From: Rhodococcus sp. ARC_M6
Lineage (GTDB): Bacteria; Actinomycetota; Actinomycetes; Mycobacteriales; Mycobacteriaceae
Reading direction: 5' to 3'
Length of the DNA stretch: 64,000 nucleotides
NCBI RefSeq assembly: GCF_022810305.1
Contig: NZ_JALGQH010000010.1
Location: forward strand, 62,001 to 126,000
How positions within the stretch are numbered: the stretch's first letter is position 1; the number at the start of each line of letters is the position of its first letter. The notes under the pieces are model-generated. The model saw only the letters and a program-made list of their open reading frames with translations, was not told where the DNA came from and did no database searches. The position numbers and the translations under genes were made by a program. Positions 26,977 to 36,135 of the stretch are shown in pieces.

Positions 26977-28695
26977 ATGACAAGTATTTCACGGCAAGAG
27001 TATTCAGGTCTTTTCGGAGTTACGACGGGTGACCAGATCAGGCTGGGTAACACCGACCTCTACATCGAGGTGGAGAAGGATCTGCGCGTCATCGGCGACG
27101 AGGCGCTGTACGGCGGCGGCAAGACGTTGCGCGACGGTATGGGGCAGGATCCGGCGTCTTGCAGTTCCGACGGAGCCCTCGACCTGGTCATCACGAACGT
27201 CGTGGTCGTCGATGCCACCCTTGGCGTAGTGAAGGCGGATGTCGGCATCAAGAACGGCAAGATCGTCGGCATCGGAAAGGCGGGTCACTCCGGCACGATG
27301 GATGGCGTGACACCGGGTTTGACTACCGGACCCGCCACCGACGCAATCTCCGGTGAGCAGATGATTCTCACTGCGGCCGGAATTGACCCGCACGTCCACC
27401 TCGTCTCACCTCAACAGGCGTATCACGCACTCTCCGGCGGTGTCACCACCCTGATCGGTGGCGGTATCGGACCGACCGACGGAACCAACGGCACCACCAT
27501 CACCTCCGGTATCTGGAACATGGAGATGATGCTCAAGGCCAATGAGGGATTGCCGGTCAATGTCGCCATGTTGGGTAAGGGCAACTCGTCGGGGCATGCA
27601 TCGCTTGTCGAGCAGATCAAGGCCGGTGCGGCGGGTCTGAAAGTCCACGAGGACTGGGGCGCAACACCTGCCACCATCCAGATGTCGCTTCAGGTGGCCG
27701 ACGAGATGGATGTTCAGGTTGCCATCCATACGGATACCCTCAACGAGGCCGGCTATGTCGAGGACACCATCGCGGCATTCGAGGGACGTACCATTCACAC
27801 CTATCACAGTGAGGGTGCCGGTGGTGGTCACGCTCCCGATATTCTGCGAGTTACGGGTGAGGACAACGTCCTTCCAGCTTCGACCAATCCGACTTTGCCG
27901 TACGGCATCAACACACAGGCCGAACTTTTCGACATGATCATGGTGTGCCACAACCTCAATCCCAAAGTGCCTTCAGATGTTTCGTTTGCCGAGTCCCGTG
28001 TCCGCGCAGAGACGATCGGTGCCGAGAACGTTTTGCAGGACATGGGTGTCATCTCGATGTTTTCGAGTGACTCGCAGGCGATGGGGCGCGTCGGCGAAAA
28101 CTGGTTGAGGGCAATACAAACCGCGGACTGTATGAAGCGGTCGCGCGGTAAACTGCCCGAGGACTCGCCGAACAACGATAACTTCCGGGTCTTGAGGTAC
28201 GTCGCCAAGGTGACTATCAATCCGGCGATGACTTTCGGCATCTCCCATGTCCTCGGGTCCATCGAGAAGGGGAAGATGGCCGACCTCGTATTGTGGGAAC
28301 CGGCGTTCTTCGGAGCCAAGCCCAAGGCAGTTATCAAGGGGGGCTTGATCAACTGGTACGCGATGGGCGATCCCAATGCGTCATTGCCGACGCCTCAGCC
28401 GGTGATCTACCGGCCGATGTTCGGTGCGTTCGGACAGGCGCTGCAGGAAACGTCAGTGTCGTTTGTTTCGCAGGCGGCACTCGATGACGGGATCAAGGAT
28501 CGTCTCGGGCTGGAACGACAGGTGATGGCAGTCGAGGGCACTCGGACTGTGACCAAGCGTGATCTGGTGCTCAATGACAAGACTCCCGAAATCAAGGTCG
28601 ATCCGGAAACATTCGCGGTGACAGCGGACGGCGAGCACTGCTACGTCGAACCTGCGGAATCGATTCGCCTGAACCAACTTTACTTCTTCAGTTAG
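26977..28695 (+). CDS. ureC: Urease alpha (catalytic) subunit
   Basis: 572 residues, full length. All nickel-centre residues are visible: the H-x-H in DPHVHLVSP, the carbamylated Lys and following His in [10 protein letters not shown], His in [12 protein letters not shown], His in [15 protein letters not shown] and Asp in [11 protein letters not shown]. The mobile flap reads [14 protein letters not shown]: the flap Cys and the catalytic His after it are kept, and only the next residue (often His) is Asn. The protein should therefore be active once UreD-F-G-E load nickel. Middle of the ure operon. Confidence 0.97.
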   Translation: MTSISRQEYSGLFGVTTGDQIRLGNTDLYIEVEKDLRVIGDEALYGGGKTLRDGMGQDPASCSSDGALDLVITNVVVVDATLGVVKADVGIKNGKIVGIGKAGHSGTMDGVTPGLTTGPATDAISGEQMILTAAGIDPHVHLVSPQQAYHALSGGVTTLIGGGIGPTDGTNGTTITSGIWNMEMMLKANEGLPVNVAMLGKGNSSGHASLVEQIKAGAAGLKVHEDWGATPATIQMSLQVADEMDVQVAIHTDTLNEAGYVEDTIAAFEGRTIHTYHSEGAGGGHAPDILRVTGEDNVLPASTNPTLPYGINTQAELFDMIMVCHNLNPKVPSDVSFAESRVRAETIGAENVLQDMGVISMFSSDSQAMGRVGENWLRAIQTADCMKRSRGKLPEDSPNNDNFRVLRYVAKVTINPAMTFGISHVLGSIEKGKMADLVLWEPAFFGAKPKAVIKGGLINWYAMGDPNASLPTPQPVIYRPMFGAFGQALQETSVSFVSQAALDDGIKDRLGLERQVMAVEGTRTVTKRDLVLNDKTPEIKVDPETFAVTADGEHCYVEPAESIRLNQLYFFS

Positions 28696-28704
28696 GGGAT
28701 TTCC

Positions 28705-29352
28705 GTGTCGGAAACAATCACACATACGCATGGCGACGGTACGGCTCCGCACACTCACGCCGTCATGACGGCGCCGAGCGGCAAGCCGATCCGAGTCGAC
28801 GCCTTACTCGGCAAGGAAACAGACGAGGAATGGGTCGGTGTACTGGAGAAGGCTGTTGTAGACGTCCTTTCCCTCGATCAATGGGAGGCACAGAAGAGTC
28901 GCCTGCGGCGTACGACGCTCGGTGGTCGTGAATTGGCGGTATCACTCGATCGCGGAGTTCAGTTGCAGGACGGCGACATTCTGTTGTGGGACGAAGGTGA
29001 AAACACGGCCGTCGTTGCTCGGATCAATCTCAAGGATGTATTGGAGATCGATCTCAGTGCATTGGTGAACGTGACGCCCGAGAAGATGATCCAAACGTGC
29101 TTGGAGCTGGGTCATGCTGTGGGGAATCAACATTGGCCTGCTGTAGTCAAAGGCATGAAAGTGTATGTTCCGCTAACCGTCGACAAGGCGGTCATGGGTT
29201 CGGTGATGCGTACACACGCTTTCGAGGGCATCGAGTACACGTTCATTCCGGGGGCCGAGGTCATTCCCTACATCGCTCCGCACGAGGCGCGCCGGTTGTT
29301 CGGTGCGGCTGCGCGTGAGGGCGAGGGGCATACCCATGACCCCCTCGTCTGA
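28705..29352 (+). CDS. ureE: Urease accessory protein UreE, His-rich at both ends
   Basis: 215 residues from GTG 28705, longer than the common 150-residue UreE. The core holds LRRTTLGGRELAVSLDRG, LQDGDILLWDEGE and the conserved nickel-binding GNQHWPAVVKG. Both ends carry extra histidines (ITHTHGDGTAPHTHAV at the start, GEGHTHDP at the end), which should raise nickel-binding capacity. UreE delivers nickel to the UreG-F-D-apourease complex. The last 17 bases overlap ureF. Confidence 0.93.
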   Translation: MSETITHTHGDGTAPHTHAVMTAPSGKPIRVDALLGKETDEEWVGVLEKAVVDVLSLDQWEAQKSRLRRTTLGGRELAVSLDRGVQLQDGDILLWDEGENTAVVARINLKDVLEIDLSALVNVTPEKMIQTCLELGHAVGNQHWPAVVKGMKVYVPLTVDKAVMGSVMRTHAFEGIEYTFIPGAEVIPYIAPHEARRLFGAAAREGEGHTHDPLV

Positions 29353-30049
29353 GGGATTCCCGCTCAGTATCACCCGTGCGATGCGGATGATGCAGTTTGC
29401 CGATTCCATGTTCCCGGTCGGTTCCTTCTCGTTCTCCAACGGGTTGGAATCGGCTGTGGCCCAGAAGATCGTCAAGGACGGACCGTCGCTGAGGGAGTTC
29501 GTTCTCGCTGCTGCGCATCAGGGGGCGACGTGTGATGGGATCGCGGTGCTGGCAGCGCATCGCGGCGCCTCGGCCGGAAATTTCTCGGCGATCGTCGAAG
29601 CTGATCATGCGGTGATCGAGCGCAAGTTGAACGAGGAATCTCGCACGATGAGTACCCGCATGGGCAAGAAGTTAGCCGAACTCGGTGGACGTCTTGCCGG
29701 CGCGGAACTGTTCGAGAAGTGGTTGGCCGCAGTGGAGTCCGGTGAAACGCCGGGAACGTATCCGGTTGGTCTCGGAATTGCGTTCGCCGAGATGGGCTCT
29801 CCGGAAGAGGACGCATTTTCGGTCAACCAATACGGTGTGGCGATGACCTTGCTGGGGGCGGCGCTCCGTATCGTGCGGGTAGACCATCTGGCTACGCAGG
29901 AAATCCTGTTCGAGGTAAATCAGACTGCCGGCGACGAGTATGCCGCCGTACGTGAGTACGGGCTCGAAGATATGTCGAATTTTGCCCCGATGATCGACAT
30001 TCTGGCTGCCGTGCATGTCAAGGCGCACGTCCGAATGTTCATGAACTAG
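29336..30049 (+). CDS. ureF: Urease accessory protein UreF
   Basis: 237 residues. All-helical UreF pattern: [21 protein letters not shown] near the start and a C-terminal [27 protein letters not shown] region, read as successive helices. UreF bridges UreD-urease and the GTPase UreG. ATG 29336 is preferred over the open extension to 29303 because it begins the family alignment and overlaps ureE by only 17 bases. Confidence 0.92.
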   Translation: MTPSSEGFPLSITRAMRMMQFADSMFPVGSFSFSNGLESAVAQKIVKDGPSLREFVLAAAHQGATCDGIAVLAAHRGASAGNFSAIVEADHAVIERKLNEESRTMSTRMGKKLAELGGRLAGAELFEKWLAAVESGETPGTYPVGLGIAFAEMGSPEEDAFSVNQYGVAMTLLGAALRIVRVDHLATQEILFEVNQTAGDEYAAVREYGLEDMSNFAPMIDILAAVHVKAHVRMFMN

Positions 30050-30059
30050 AAGGAGAGCC

Positions 30060-30707
30060 ATGAAGAAGACAACGCGAATCGGGATCGGTGGGCCTGTGGG
30101 CTCGGGTAAGACCGCTCTCATCGAGGCGATCACGCCGGTGTTCGTTAATCGTGGAACCAGTGTTCTGATCATTACCAACGACGTTGTCACCACTGAGGAT
30201 GCCAAGCACGTGCGCAAAGCGCTCAAAGGTGTTCTCGTGGAAGAACGTATCGTCGGCGTCGAGACCGGTGCGTGCCCTCATACTGCAGTACGTGAGGATC
30301 CCAGCATGAATCTCGCTGCGGTCGAAGACATGGAACGAACCTTCCCGGACACAGACGTAGTGTTCATCGAGAGTGGCGGCGACAACCTCACTTTGACATT
30401 CAGCCCCGCGCTGGTCGATTTCTTCATCTATGTCATCGACGTTGCTGCGGGAGACAAGATTCCGCGAAAGAACGGACCGGGTATATCGCAGTCGGACATC
30501 TTGGTAATCAACAAGACCGACCTGGCCCCGTACGTCAAGGCGGATCTGGGTGTGATGGATCGAGATTCGAAGGATATGCGCGGCGACAAGCCGTTTGTCT
30601 TCACCAATTGTATGACCGGTGAGGGCATCGAGGAAGTAGTGGACCTCATCGTGCACGGTGTCCTCTTCGACGAAGAGGACGAGGAAGTGGGAGTGGGAGC
30701 GCCGTGA
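30060..30707 (+). CDS. ureG: Urease accessory GTPase UreG
   Basis: 215 residues. P-loop [17 protein letters not shown], the nickel-site motif [13 protein letters not shown] (Cys-Pro-His, read [10 protein letters not shown]), switch [10 protein letters not shown] and the NKTD guanine motif are all intact. It couples GTP hydrolysis to nickel insertion into UreC. An AAGGAGAGCC ribosome site precedes the ATG. Its stop overlaps the GTG start of ureD (GTGA). Confidence 0.97.
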   Translation: MKKTTRIGIGGPVGSGKTALIEAITPVFVNRGTSVLIITNDVVTTEDAKHVRKALKGVLVEERIVGVETGACPHTAVREDPSMNLAAVEDMERTFPDTDVVFIESGGDNLTLTFSPALVDFFIYVIDVAAGDKIPRKNGPGISQSDILVINKTDLAPYVKADLGVMDRDSKDMRGDKPFVFTNCMTGEGIEEVVDLIVHGVLFDEEDEEVGVGAP

Positions 30708-31663
30708 GTGCGCCAACCACTTCGGGAGTGTCACGGGCTCTCCCCGAGTCGATTCCGACGATCCCGGAACTCGATCAGTATCAGGATCAGCCCAAGCAAG
30801 CTCCCGCCGGAAAGGTTGGAAAGACCGGCGTGCTCGAGATGCGATTTGTCGATCGGGGTGACAAGACGATTCTGCGAGACATGTATCGCAAGACGCCGAT
30901 GCTGGTGCAGCAGGCGCTGTACTGGGACGAAGCCTTGCCAACCATGCCGTGCGTTTACATGATCTCGACGTCCGGCAGTGTGCTGCAAGGTGATCGACTT
31001 TTTCTGACCATCGAGATGGAGCCGGGATCTTTGGCTCATGTCACGACGCAGTCGGCCACCAAGGTGCACCGGATGGATGCCAATCATGCGTCGCAGTTGC
31101 AGAAGGTTGTGTTGGCCGAGAATTCGTATCTCGAACTGATGCCGGGCGTGACGATTCCGCACCGCAATACGCGGTACTACGCGCGGACCGAAGTGACGAT
31201 CGATCCTTCTGCGACGCTGTTGTTCTCGGAAATTGTCATGCCGGGCCGTAAGTACCACAACAGTGCCGAATCTGAAGGCGAACTGTTTGTCTACGACCTG
31301 TTCTCGACGCTCATCACGGCGAGCCGGCCGGACGGCAAGAGTCTTTTCACTGAGAAGCTGGTCATCCAGCCGAAGCGATTCCCCGTGCGTCACAACGGAA
31401 TCATGGGCCGGTACGACGTGTTCGGAAATGTCATCCTTCTGACCCCGAAGGAACATGCCGACGAGATCTTGGAGCAAGTGGTTGCCGGTCCCGACGGCAA
31501 GGTCATTTCCGGGGCCAGCCGGCTGCCGAACGATGCGGGCCTGATCTTCAAGGTACTCGGTCCGGAGAGCGAGCCGGTTAAGGCGAAGGTTCGTGAGTTC
31601 TGGGCGCAGGTTCGAAAGTCGGTTCGCGGTACCACGATTCCGCCCGTTCCCCTGTGGGGATGA
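30704..31663 (+). CDS. ureD: Urease accessory protein UreD
   Basis: 319 residues from GTG 30704, four bases inside ureG. UreD/UreH features: [54 protein letters not shown] and [14 protein letters not shown]. UreD is the scaffold that binds apourease and channels nickel from UreG. The N-terminal 40 residues (Pro/Gln-rich) are an extension before the conserved fold. Confidence 0.94.
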   Translation: MSAPTTSGVSRALPESIPTIPELDQYQDQPKQAPAGKVGKTGVLEMRFVDRGDKTILRDMYRKTPMLVQQALYWDEALPTMPCVYMISTSGSVLQGDRLFLTIEMEPGSLAHVTTQSATKVHRMDANHASQLQKVVLAENSYLELMPGVTIPHRNTRYYARTEVTIDPSATLLFSEIVMPGRKYHNSAESEGELFVYDLFSTLITASRPDGKSLFTEKLVIQPKRFPVRHNGIMGRYDVFGNVILLTPKEHADEILEQVVAGPDGKVISGASRLPNDAGLIFKVLGPESEPVKAKVREFWAQVRKSVRGTTIPPVPLWG

Positions 31664-31691
31664 TGCCTGACTAAGGATTGAGGGACACCAG

Positions 31692-32735
31692 ATGGCCACC
31701 ATCACCAAGCCTTGGGACGACATCGCCGACAAGAATGTTGTGCTCAGATTCATCGACACCAATCTCAAAGGCGCCGGGCAGGTCATGTTCCAGGGCAATG
31801 CCCTGACAGGGTTGCTGTTTATCGTGGGCATCTTCTGGGGCGCGATCGCCGCCGACACCATAGCGGTCGCTATCGGCGCAGTGGTAGGTCTGGTGGTATC
31901 GACGGCAACCGGGATGTTGTTGCATTCCGACGACGATTCCATGCGCATCGGCTTGTACGGATACAACGGAATCCTGTTGGGTGCAGCCTTTCCCACGTTC
32001 CTCGCCGGTGGGGTGATGTTGTGGATCTACCTGGTGGTGGGAGCTGCCGCGTCGACCGTTGCCTTCTTGGCTATTGCCAACGTGTTCAAGACATGGGAGG
32101 TGCCGGCACTGACGTTTCCGTTCAACCTCGTCAACTGGTTCTTCCTGCTGGCCGCATTCCAATTCCTGCGCATCGAGACGTCGGAACTGAGTGCCGGCCA
32201 GTTTCCGCAGCACATCGGCGACGCGTCGGTGCATGCCGATGTCACTTTCAGTTTTCTTTGGGACACCTTGTTCCGCAATGTTTCTCAGATCTTCCTGATC
32301 AACAATACGATTACCGGCGTTATCTTCGTCGTGGCATTGCTGGTTGCTTCGCGGTGGGCGGCAATGTTCGCGCTCATCGGTTCGGCTGTCGCAATCGGTG
32401 CGGTACTCGCGTTGGGTGTCAACACCGTCGACCTCGGAAACGGCTTGTACGGCCTGAGTTCCGTCCTGACGGCCATCGCCTTGGGATCGGTGTTCTACAA
32501 CCCGTCGTGGCGTGTTTTTGTCTACACACTGTTCGGGGTGCTGGTGACAGTTGTTATCCACGGAACGTTGGTGTCGGCCTTCGCGCCCATCAGTCTCCCC
32601 GCTGGAACGGGCCCCTTCGTCTTTGCCACCTGGCTGTTCCTGCTGCCGAAGAAGAAGTTCGTTCCGGTCCAGCACGACACCATCAAAGGTGGCGCGGCAG
32701 AGGGCAAGGACTCGATCACCAGGGCAAACGGCTAG
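31692..32735 (+). CDS. Urea transporter (UT family)
   Basis: 347 residues with about ten hydrophobic segments in two homologous halves: NALTGLLFIVGIFWGAI with GLYGYNGILLGAAFP in the first, and INNTITGVIFVVALLVAS with NGLYGLSSVLTAIALG in the second. The paired GLYGxxxxL motifs line the pore of UT channels. It lies 28 bases after ureD, so urea uptake and hydrolysis are probably co-expressed. Its last codon overlaps the convergent DUF4259 gene by four bases. Confidence 0.92.
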   Translation: MATITKPWDDIADKNVVLRFIDTNLKGAGQVMFQGNALTGLLFIVGIFWGAIAADTIAVAIGAVVGLVVSTATGMLLHSDDDSMRIGLYGYNGILLGAAFPTFLAGGVMLWIYLVVGAAASTVAFLAIANVFKTWEVPALTFPFNLVNWFFLLAAFQFLRIETSELSAGQFPQHIGDASVHADVTFSFLWDTLFRNVSQIFLINNTITGVIFVVALLVASRWAAMFALIGSAVAIGAVLALGVNTVDLGNGLYGLSSVLTAIALGSVFYNPSWRVFVYTLFGVLVTVVIHGTLVSAFAPISLPAGTGPFVFATWLFLLPKKKFVPVQHDTIKGGAAEGKDSITRANG

Positions 32736-33136
32736 ACCGTCAGCACCCGTAGGTCTTCGAGTCCGTCGACCACCGGGATGCGCCAGGCGGCAAGCTCTTC
32801 GGGACCCTGCTCGTCCCACAATTCGAACAGTTCCGAATCTGTCGACGCGATAGTGCGTTCCACCATGTCGATCAGCCAGGTGAGGCGCTCACCGGTCAAT
32901 GCGTCGGCAAAGTCGTCGAGATCAAGTTCCTCGACCAAAGGGTCCCGCTTGCGGTCTGCGCGCACGATCAGCACCAATTCGAGTAGTGCAACGGCGATCT
33001 GGCCGCCGTCCACTTCCAAGTAGTCGTCTTCGAAGGTCCACTCCACCGATTCGAAGGTGAAATCACCGTGTCCGATGGATGCAACCACATCTCCCGCACC
33101 GTCGTTCTCGAACGGTCCCGATCCCCACGCGCCCAC
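32732..33136 (-). CDS. DUF4259 domain-containing protein
   Basis: 134 residues beginning MGAWGSGPFENDGAGDVV, the hallmark of DUF4259. Soluble and strongly acidic; function of the family is unknown. It overlaps the urea-transporter gene by four bases at their stops (convergent). No other context clue. Confidence 0.85.
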   Translation of the reverse strand: MGAWGSGPFENDGAGDVVASIGHGDFTFESVEWTFEDDYLEVDGGQIAVALLELVLIVRADRKRDPLVEELDLDDFADALTGERLTWLIDMVERTIASTDSELFELWDEQGPEELAAWRIPVVDGLEDLRVLTV

Positions 33137-33200
33137 TACTGACTCTTTCCTACTGTGTATTGGTTCTAGCGTTATTCAGCGCGCTTGCTGTGCCATTCGG

Positions 33201-33821
33201 TCAGCGCGCTTCCAGCGCAATCTTCACCCCGAATCCTAGAAGCACCGTCCCCGTGACTCGTTCGAGCATCTGCCGTACCTTCGGCTTCTCGAAGGTGCTA
33301 CGTGCCCGTGAGAGCAGGACGACGTACGTGCTGAGCCAGGCGATGGAGATCGCGACGTGGATGAGGACCAACAATGCGAGGGACAGTCCGGTCGGCCATC
33401 CCGCCGGGACTAGTTGGGGCAACAGTCCGGTGTAGAAGACGGCGATCTTGGGGTTGAGCAGGTTGGTGGTGAATCCGGTTTTCCACGTTCCGGCTTTGTG
33501 CACGACCGAAGCGCTCGGTCCGTGAACCGCGGCGGATGCGCGACTCTGCCAGAGTGCCCGCACCCCGAGATAGATCAGATAGGCAGCGCCGGCCAGTTTG
33601 ACGGCGGTGTAGGCCTCTGCGGACGCGGCGAGAATTGCAGACAGTCCGAGGACGGTCAGGAGACCCCACACGAGTAGGCCGCTGACTATGCCGACTGAGA
33701 CCCGAAATCCCGAAGATCGTCCGCCGGTGAGCGCTGCCTGCGTCACGACGGCCATATCCGGTCCGGGTACCAGCGTGAGTAGTGCGAGGACGGCGGCAGC
33801 CGCCAGCAGCGCGGAAATCAT
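33201..33821 (-). CDS. LysE-family exporter (RhtB type)
   Basis: 206 residues with six hydrophobic segments. ALLTLVPGPDMAVVTQAALTG at the N-terminus and GFTTNLLNPKIAVFYTGLLPQ in the middle are the two LysE/RhtB signatures. Members export amino acids or their analogues driven by the proton gradient. ATG 33821 is taken because the family starts here; the frame stays open to 34004 through the DnaA-box region, but that extension is not protein-like. Confidence 0.9.
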   Translation of the reverse strand: MISALLAAAAVLALLTLVPGPDMAVVTQAALTGGRSSGFRVSVGIVSGLLVWGLLTVLGLSAILAASAEAYTAVKLAGAAYLIYLGVRALWQSRASAAVHGPSASVVHKAGTWKTGFTTNLLNPKIAVFYTGLLPQLVPAGWPTGLSLALLVLIHVAISIAWLSTYVVLLSRARSTFEKPKVRQMLERVTGTVLLGFGVKIALEAR

Positions 33822-33930
33822 GTGCCAAGTATGAAGAGGTTGCTTGCTTGTGAACAAATCGTGGACCACTGGGGCGGAACTGCGTGGACACGCCCGAAAG
33901 GGACAAGGCGACAATATTTTGGGCCCGAAG

Positions 33931-34049
33931 TTATCCACACTGTGGAGAACTTCATCGCTGCAGGTAGATGGAATAACCTTCATGTAATTCATGGAGTTAT
34001 CCACAGGTTATGCACAGACCGGGGTGGGATGTGAATTAAGTTATCCACA
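33931..34049. promoter_or_regulatory. Cluster of DnaA boxes between LysE and mycolyltransferase genes
   Basis: Three perfect TTATCCACA boxes at 33931, 33997 and 34041, one TTATGCACA at 34008 and a reverse one-mismatch TGTGGAGAA at 33941. The same-strand boxes are spaced 66, 11 and 33 bases apart, all multiples of 11, so they face one side of the helix. The surrounding 396-base gap (33822-34218) has no gene and no dnaA or dnaN nearby. It resembles a DnaA-binding/titration locus rather than oriC. Confidence 0.75.
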
Positions 34050-34218
34050 CCTGTGTGTGCATCGGTGGAGAACGTGCCGAAACTTACAGACCCTTGGGGG
34101 CATACCCGGCGGCAACCAGCTGCAAACGAAGGGTTGACCTCGCAGCGTTCGTCCTGTCGAATCGTGAGTTACGACCGATCAGTCGGGACGGATTGCCTGT
34201 GAGAAGGGGTGCTCACTG

Positions 34219-35208
34219 ATGCGGAGAAAACGGCAGAAGGCTGGGATGCTCGCGGTGGCCTTGGCAGTATTTGCACTCAGTTGCAGCAACGTTGCTCAGG
34301 CGGAACCGCAAGCGCGCGCTCACATCGATCGGATCGTCCAACTGACCCCCACCCGGAGTGCGGTGTTCGTCGACTCCCCGTCGATGCGACGGGAAATGCA
34401 GGTTCAGGTGTTGCATCCCGAGAATGGAACGGGCACACGGCCGACGTTCTATCTCCTCGACGGGGTGAGTGCCGGCTCCGAATCCGGTTACACCGAAAGT
34501 ACGTGGACTCAGAAGACCGACATCGAAGCATTCTTCGCCGACAAAGACGTCAATGTTGTTCTGCCCGTGGGCGGCACCGGAAGCTATTACACCGACTGGC
34601 GCGCCGACGACCCGAATCTCGGTGTGAACAAATGGGAATCATTTCTGGCCGATGAACTGCCGCCCCTGATCGACGAGGCCTTTCGTGGCAATGGAACCAA
34701 CGCAGTGGGCGGAGTGTCCATGGGCGCGCTCGGGGCCGGTAACTTGATCACGCGCAACCCGGACTTGTATACGGGATTAGCCTCGTACAGTGGATGTCTC
34801 GACAACTCTGCGTCGTCGTCGCAGGATTCCGTACGTGTCACGGTCGCCAGCAAGAACGGCGATGCCGCCAACATGTGGGGACCGGTTTCGGATCCGGCGT
34901 GGCGCGACCATGATCCGTCCTACAACGCAGAGACGTTGCGTGGCAAGGCGATCTATATTTCTTCGAGCACCGGCTTGCCCGGAGTGTACGACGACCTGTT
35001 CACTCCGGACGGGCGTCTGATTTCCGTCGTAGGCGGACCGTTGGAAGCGCTCGCGCATACCTGCACTCAACTATTCGAGAACAGGCTTGACGGACTCGCA
35101 ATCCCAGCGGAAGTCGCCTACCGGGACGGCGGAACCCATTCGTGGCCGTATTGGCAAGATGCACTGCATGATTCCTGGCCGACGCTGCGATCGGCACTAG
35201 GCCTCTGA
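34219..35208 (+). CDS. Secreted mycolyltransferase-like esterase (antigen 85 family)
   Basis: 329 residues. A signal peptide is evident (basic start, hydrophobic core, cleavage likely after VAQA at 28). Alpha/beta-hydrolase features of Ag85/corynomycolyltransferases: PTFYLLDGVSAG, VVLPVGGTGSYYTDW, the nucleophile elbow GGVSMGALG (Ser167) and a C-terminal GGTHSWPYW carrying the His. Such enzymes move mycolic acids between trehalose mycolates and arabinogalactan at the cell surface. ATG 34219 follows a GAGAAGGGG ribosome site. The upstream gap contains the DnaA-box cluster. Confidence 0.9.
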   Translation: MRRKRQKAGMLAVALAVFALSCSNVAQAEPQARAHIDRIVQLTPTRSAVFVDSPSMRREMQVQVLHPENGTGTRPTFYLLDGVSAGSESGYTESTWTQKTDIEAFFADKDVNVVLPVGGTGSYYTDWRADDPNLGVNKWESFLADELPPLIDEAFRGNGTNAVGGVSMGALGAGNLITRNPDLYTGLASYSGCLDNSASSSQDSVRVTVASKNGDAANMWGPVSDPAWRDHDPSYNAETLRGKAIYISSSTGLPGVYDDLFTPDGRLISVVGGPLEALAHTCTQLFENRLDGLAIPAEVAYRDGGTHSWPYWQDALHDSWPTLRSALGL

Positions 35209-35232
35209 AGTTCTACAGCGCTGAAGTTCTAC
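35205..35232. repeat. 12-bp direct repeat spanning two convergent stops
   Basis: CTGAAGTTCTAC occurs at 35205-35216 and 35221-35232, four bases apart. The first copy contains the stop of the mycolyltransferase gene (TGA), the second the stop of the convergent MYG1 gene (TAG on the minus strand). Confidence 0.85.
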
Positions 35233-36098
35233 TCTGCGAGAGCGAGTTTCAGTAACTTCATCGCGTCGTCGCGGGTCTGTGCAGCAGCGATGAATCCGGC
35301 TTTGTGGCAGAACACCGAAGTGTCGACGCCGGTTTCGGCCGCCATGTCCTTGCCATTGAGGCCACGCCACAGTTCCGGCAACAGCTTTCGTGAACCGAAC
35401 TTCGAGTCAGCCGGCTTGACGGTCTGAATCGACCAGCCGCCATTGGTGTTCGGGAAGATCGTGAACAGCAGTTCCGGCTGAGCCGACGCTGCACGGCCAT
35501 GCGGAATGAAGCGTTCCAGGACGACAAACCGCGGATCCGACGCCTTGGCGTAGGTATCGGCAAATTCGCGTTCGGCTGCTGCGTCGCCGGCGTACTTGGC
35601 GCGCAGGCGAATCAGGACCTGGGTTGCCAGAACCACTGCGAGCTCGAACTGTGTATCGAATTCTTCGTCGCTGGACGAGATGGGATTGAACAGGTCCAGT
35701 ACCGAAGACAGATCGAAAGGCTTGGTGCCGTACTCGTTGAGGGTGTAGATCTCCTGGCCGTTGTCGACTGCGTCGATGCCTTCGACCAAGCGGCTGTCGA
35801 TCCGGCGGCACACGGACTCGTCGCCACCACAGAACTGCAGGCCGAATTCCTGCCACAGCAGACCGAATGCCGAGTACAGAATGCCGTTGCTGCGCTCGCC
35901 CGCACCGCGCTGATGATGATCGAAGCGTCCGGCTGCGGGTTCGTAGCGGCCGCCGACGTCGAGCACGATGTCTGCGCTGTTCAAAACGTCCTCGTCGCGG
36001 CTGCGAACGACTGTGGCGTCGGGGTACAGCTGCTTGAGCAGCGATACGCCGAAGACGTCGTCTGCGTGGAATTTGCCGTTATGGGTCGCGATGATCAC
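35229..36098 (-). CDS. MYG1-family (UPF0160) predicted metal-dependent exonuclease
   Basis: 289 residues. The family's N-terminal ATHNGKFHADDVFG and the DHH-like FDHHQRG are intact and would hold divalent metal, as in DHH phosphoesterases. Conserved GIDAVDNG and a C-terminal CHKAGFIAAA also fit. The eukaryotic MYG1 homologue is a 3'-5' RNA exonuclease; the bacterial role is not settled. Single gene, divergent from nothing close by, converging on the mycolyltransferase. Confidence 0.88.
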   Translation of the reverse strand: MIIATHNGKFHADDVFGVSLLKQLYPDATVVRSRDEDVLNSADIVLDVGGRYEPAAGRFDHHQRGAGERSNGILYSAFGLLWQEFGLQFCGGDESVCRRIDSRLVEGIDAVDNGQEIYTLNEYGTKPFDLSSVLDLFNPISSSDEEFDTQFELAVVLATQVLIRLRAKYAGDAAAEREFADTYAKASDPRFVVLERFIPHGRAASAQPELLFTIFPNTNGGWSIQTVKPADSKFGSRKLLPELWRGLNGKDMAAETGVDTSVFCHKAGFIAAAQTRDDAMKLLKLALAE

Positions 36099-36135
36099 GT
36101 GTCGAGACTAGGCAATCTTGACCGCCTATGCCTAT

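Noticed and set aside
30731..31996. 421-residue minus-strand frame opposite ureD
   Set aside because: Antisense shadow, His/Arg-rich, no recognisable fold.
31671..32819. 382-residue minus-strand frame opposite the urea transporter
   Set aside because: Antisense shadow with extreme Gln/Arg/Asp content.
33201..34004. 267-residue version of the LysE protein
   Set aside because: The extra 61 residues run through the DnaA boxes and are not exporter-like; ATG 33821 starts at the family motif.
33822..34218. Second chromosomal origin or plasmid origin at the DnaA boxes
   Set aside because: No dnaA, dnaN, rep or par gene is close, and no AT-rich unwinding element was seen. A DnaA-binding control locus is the more modest reading.
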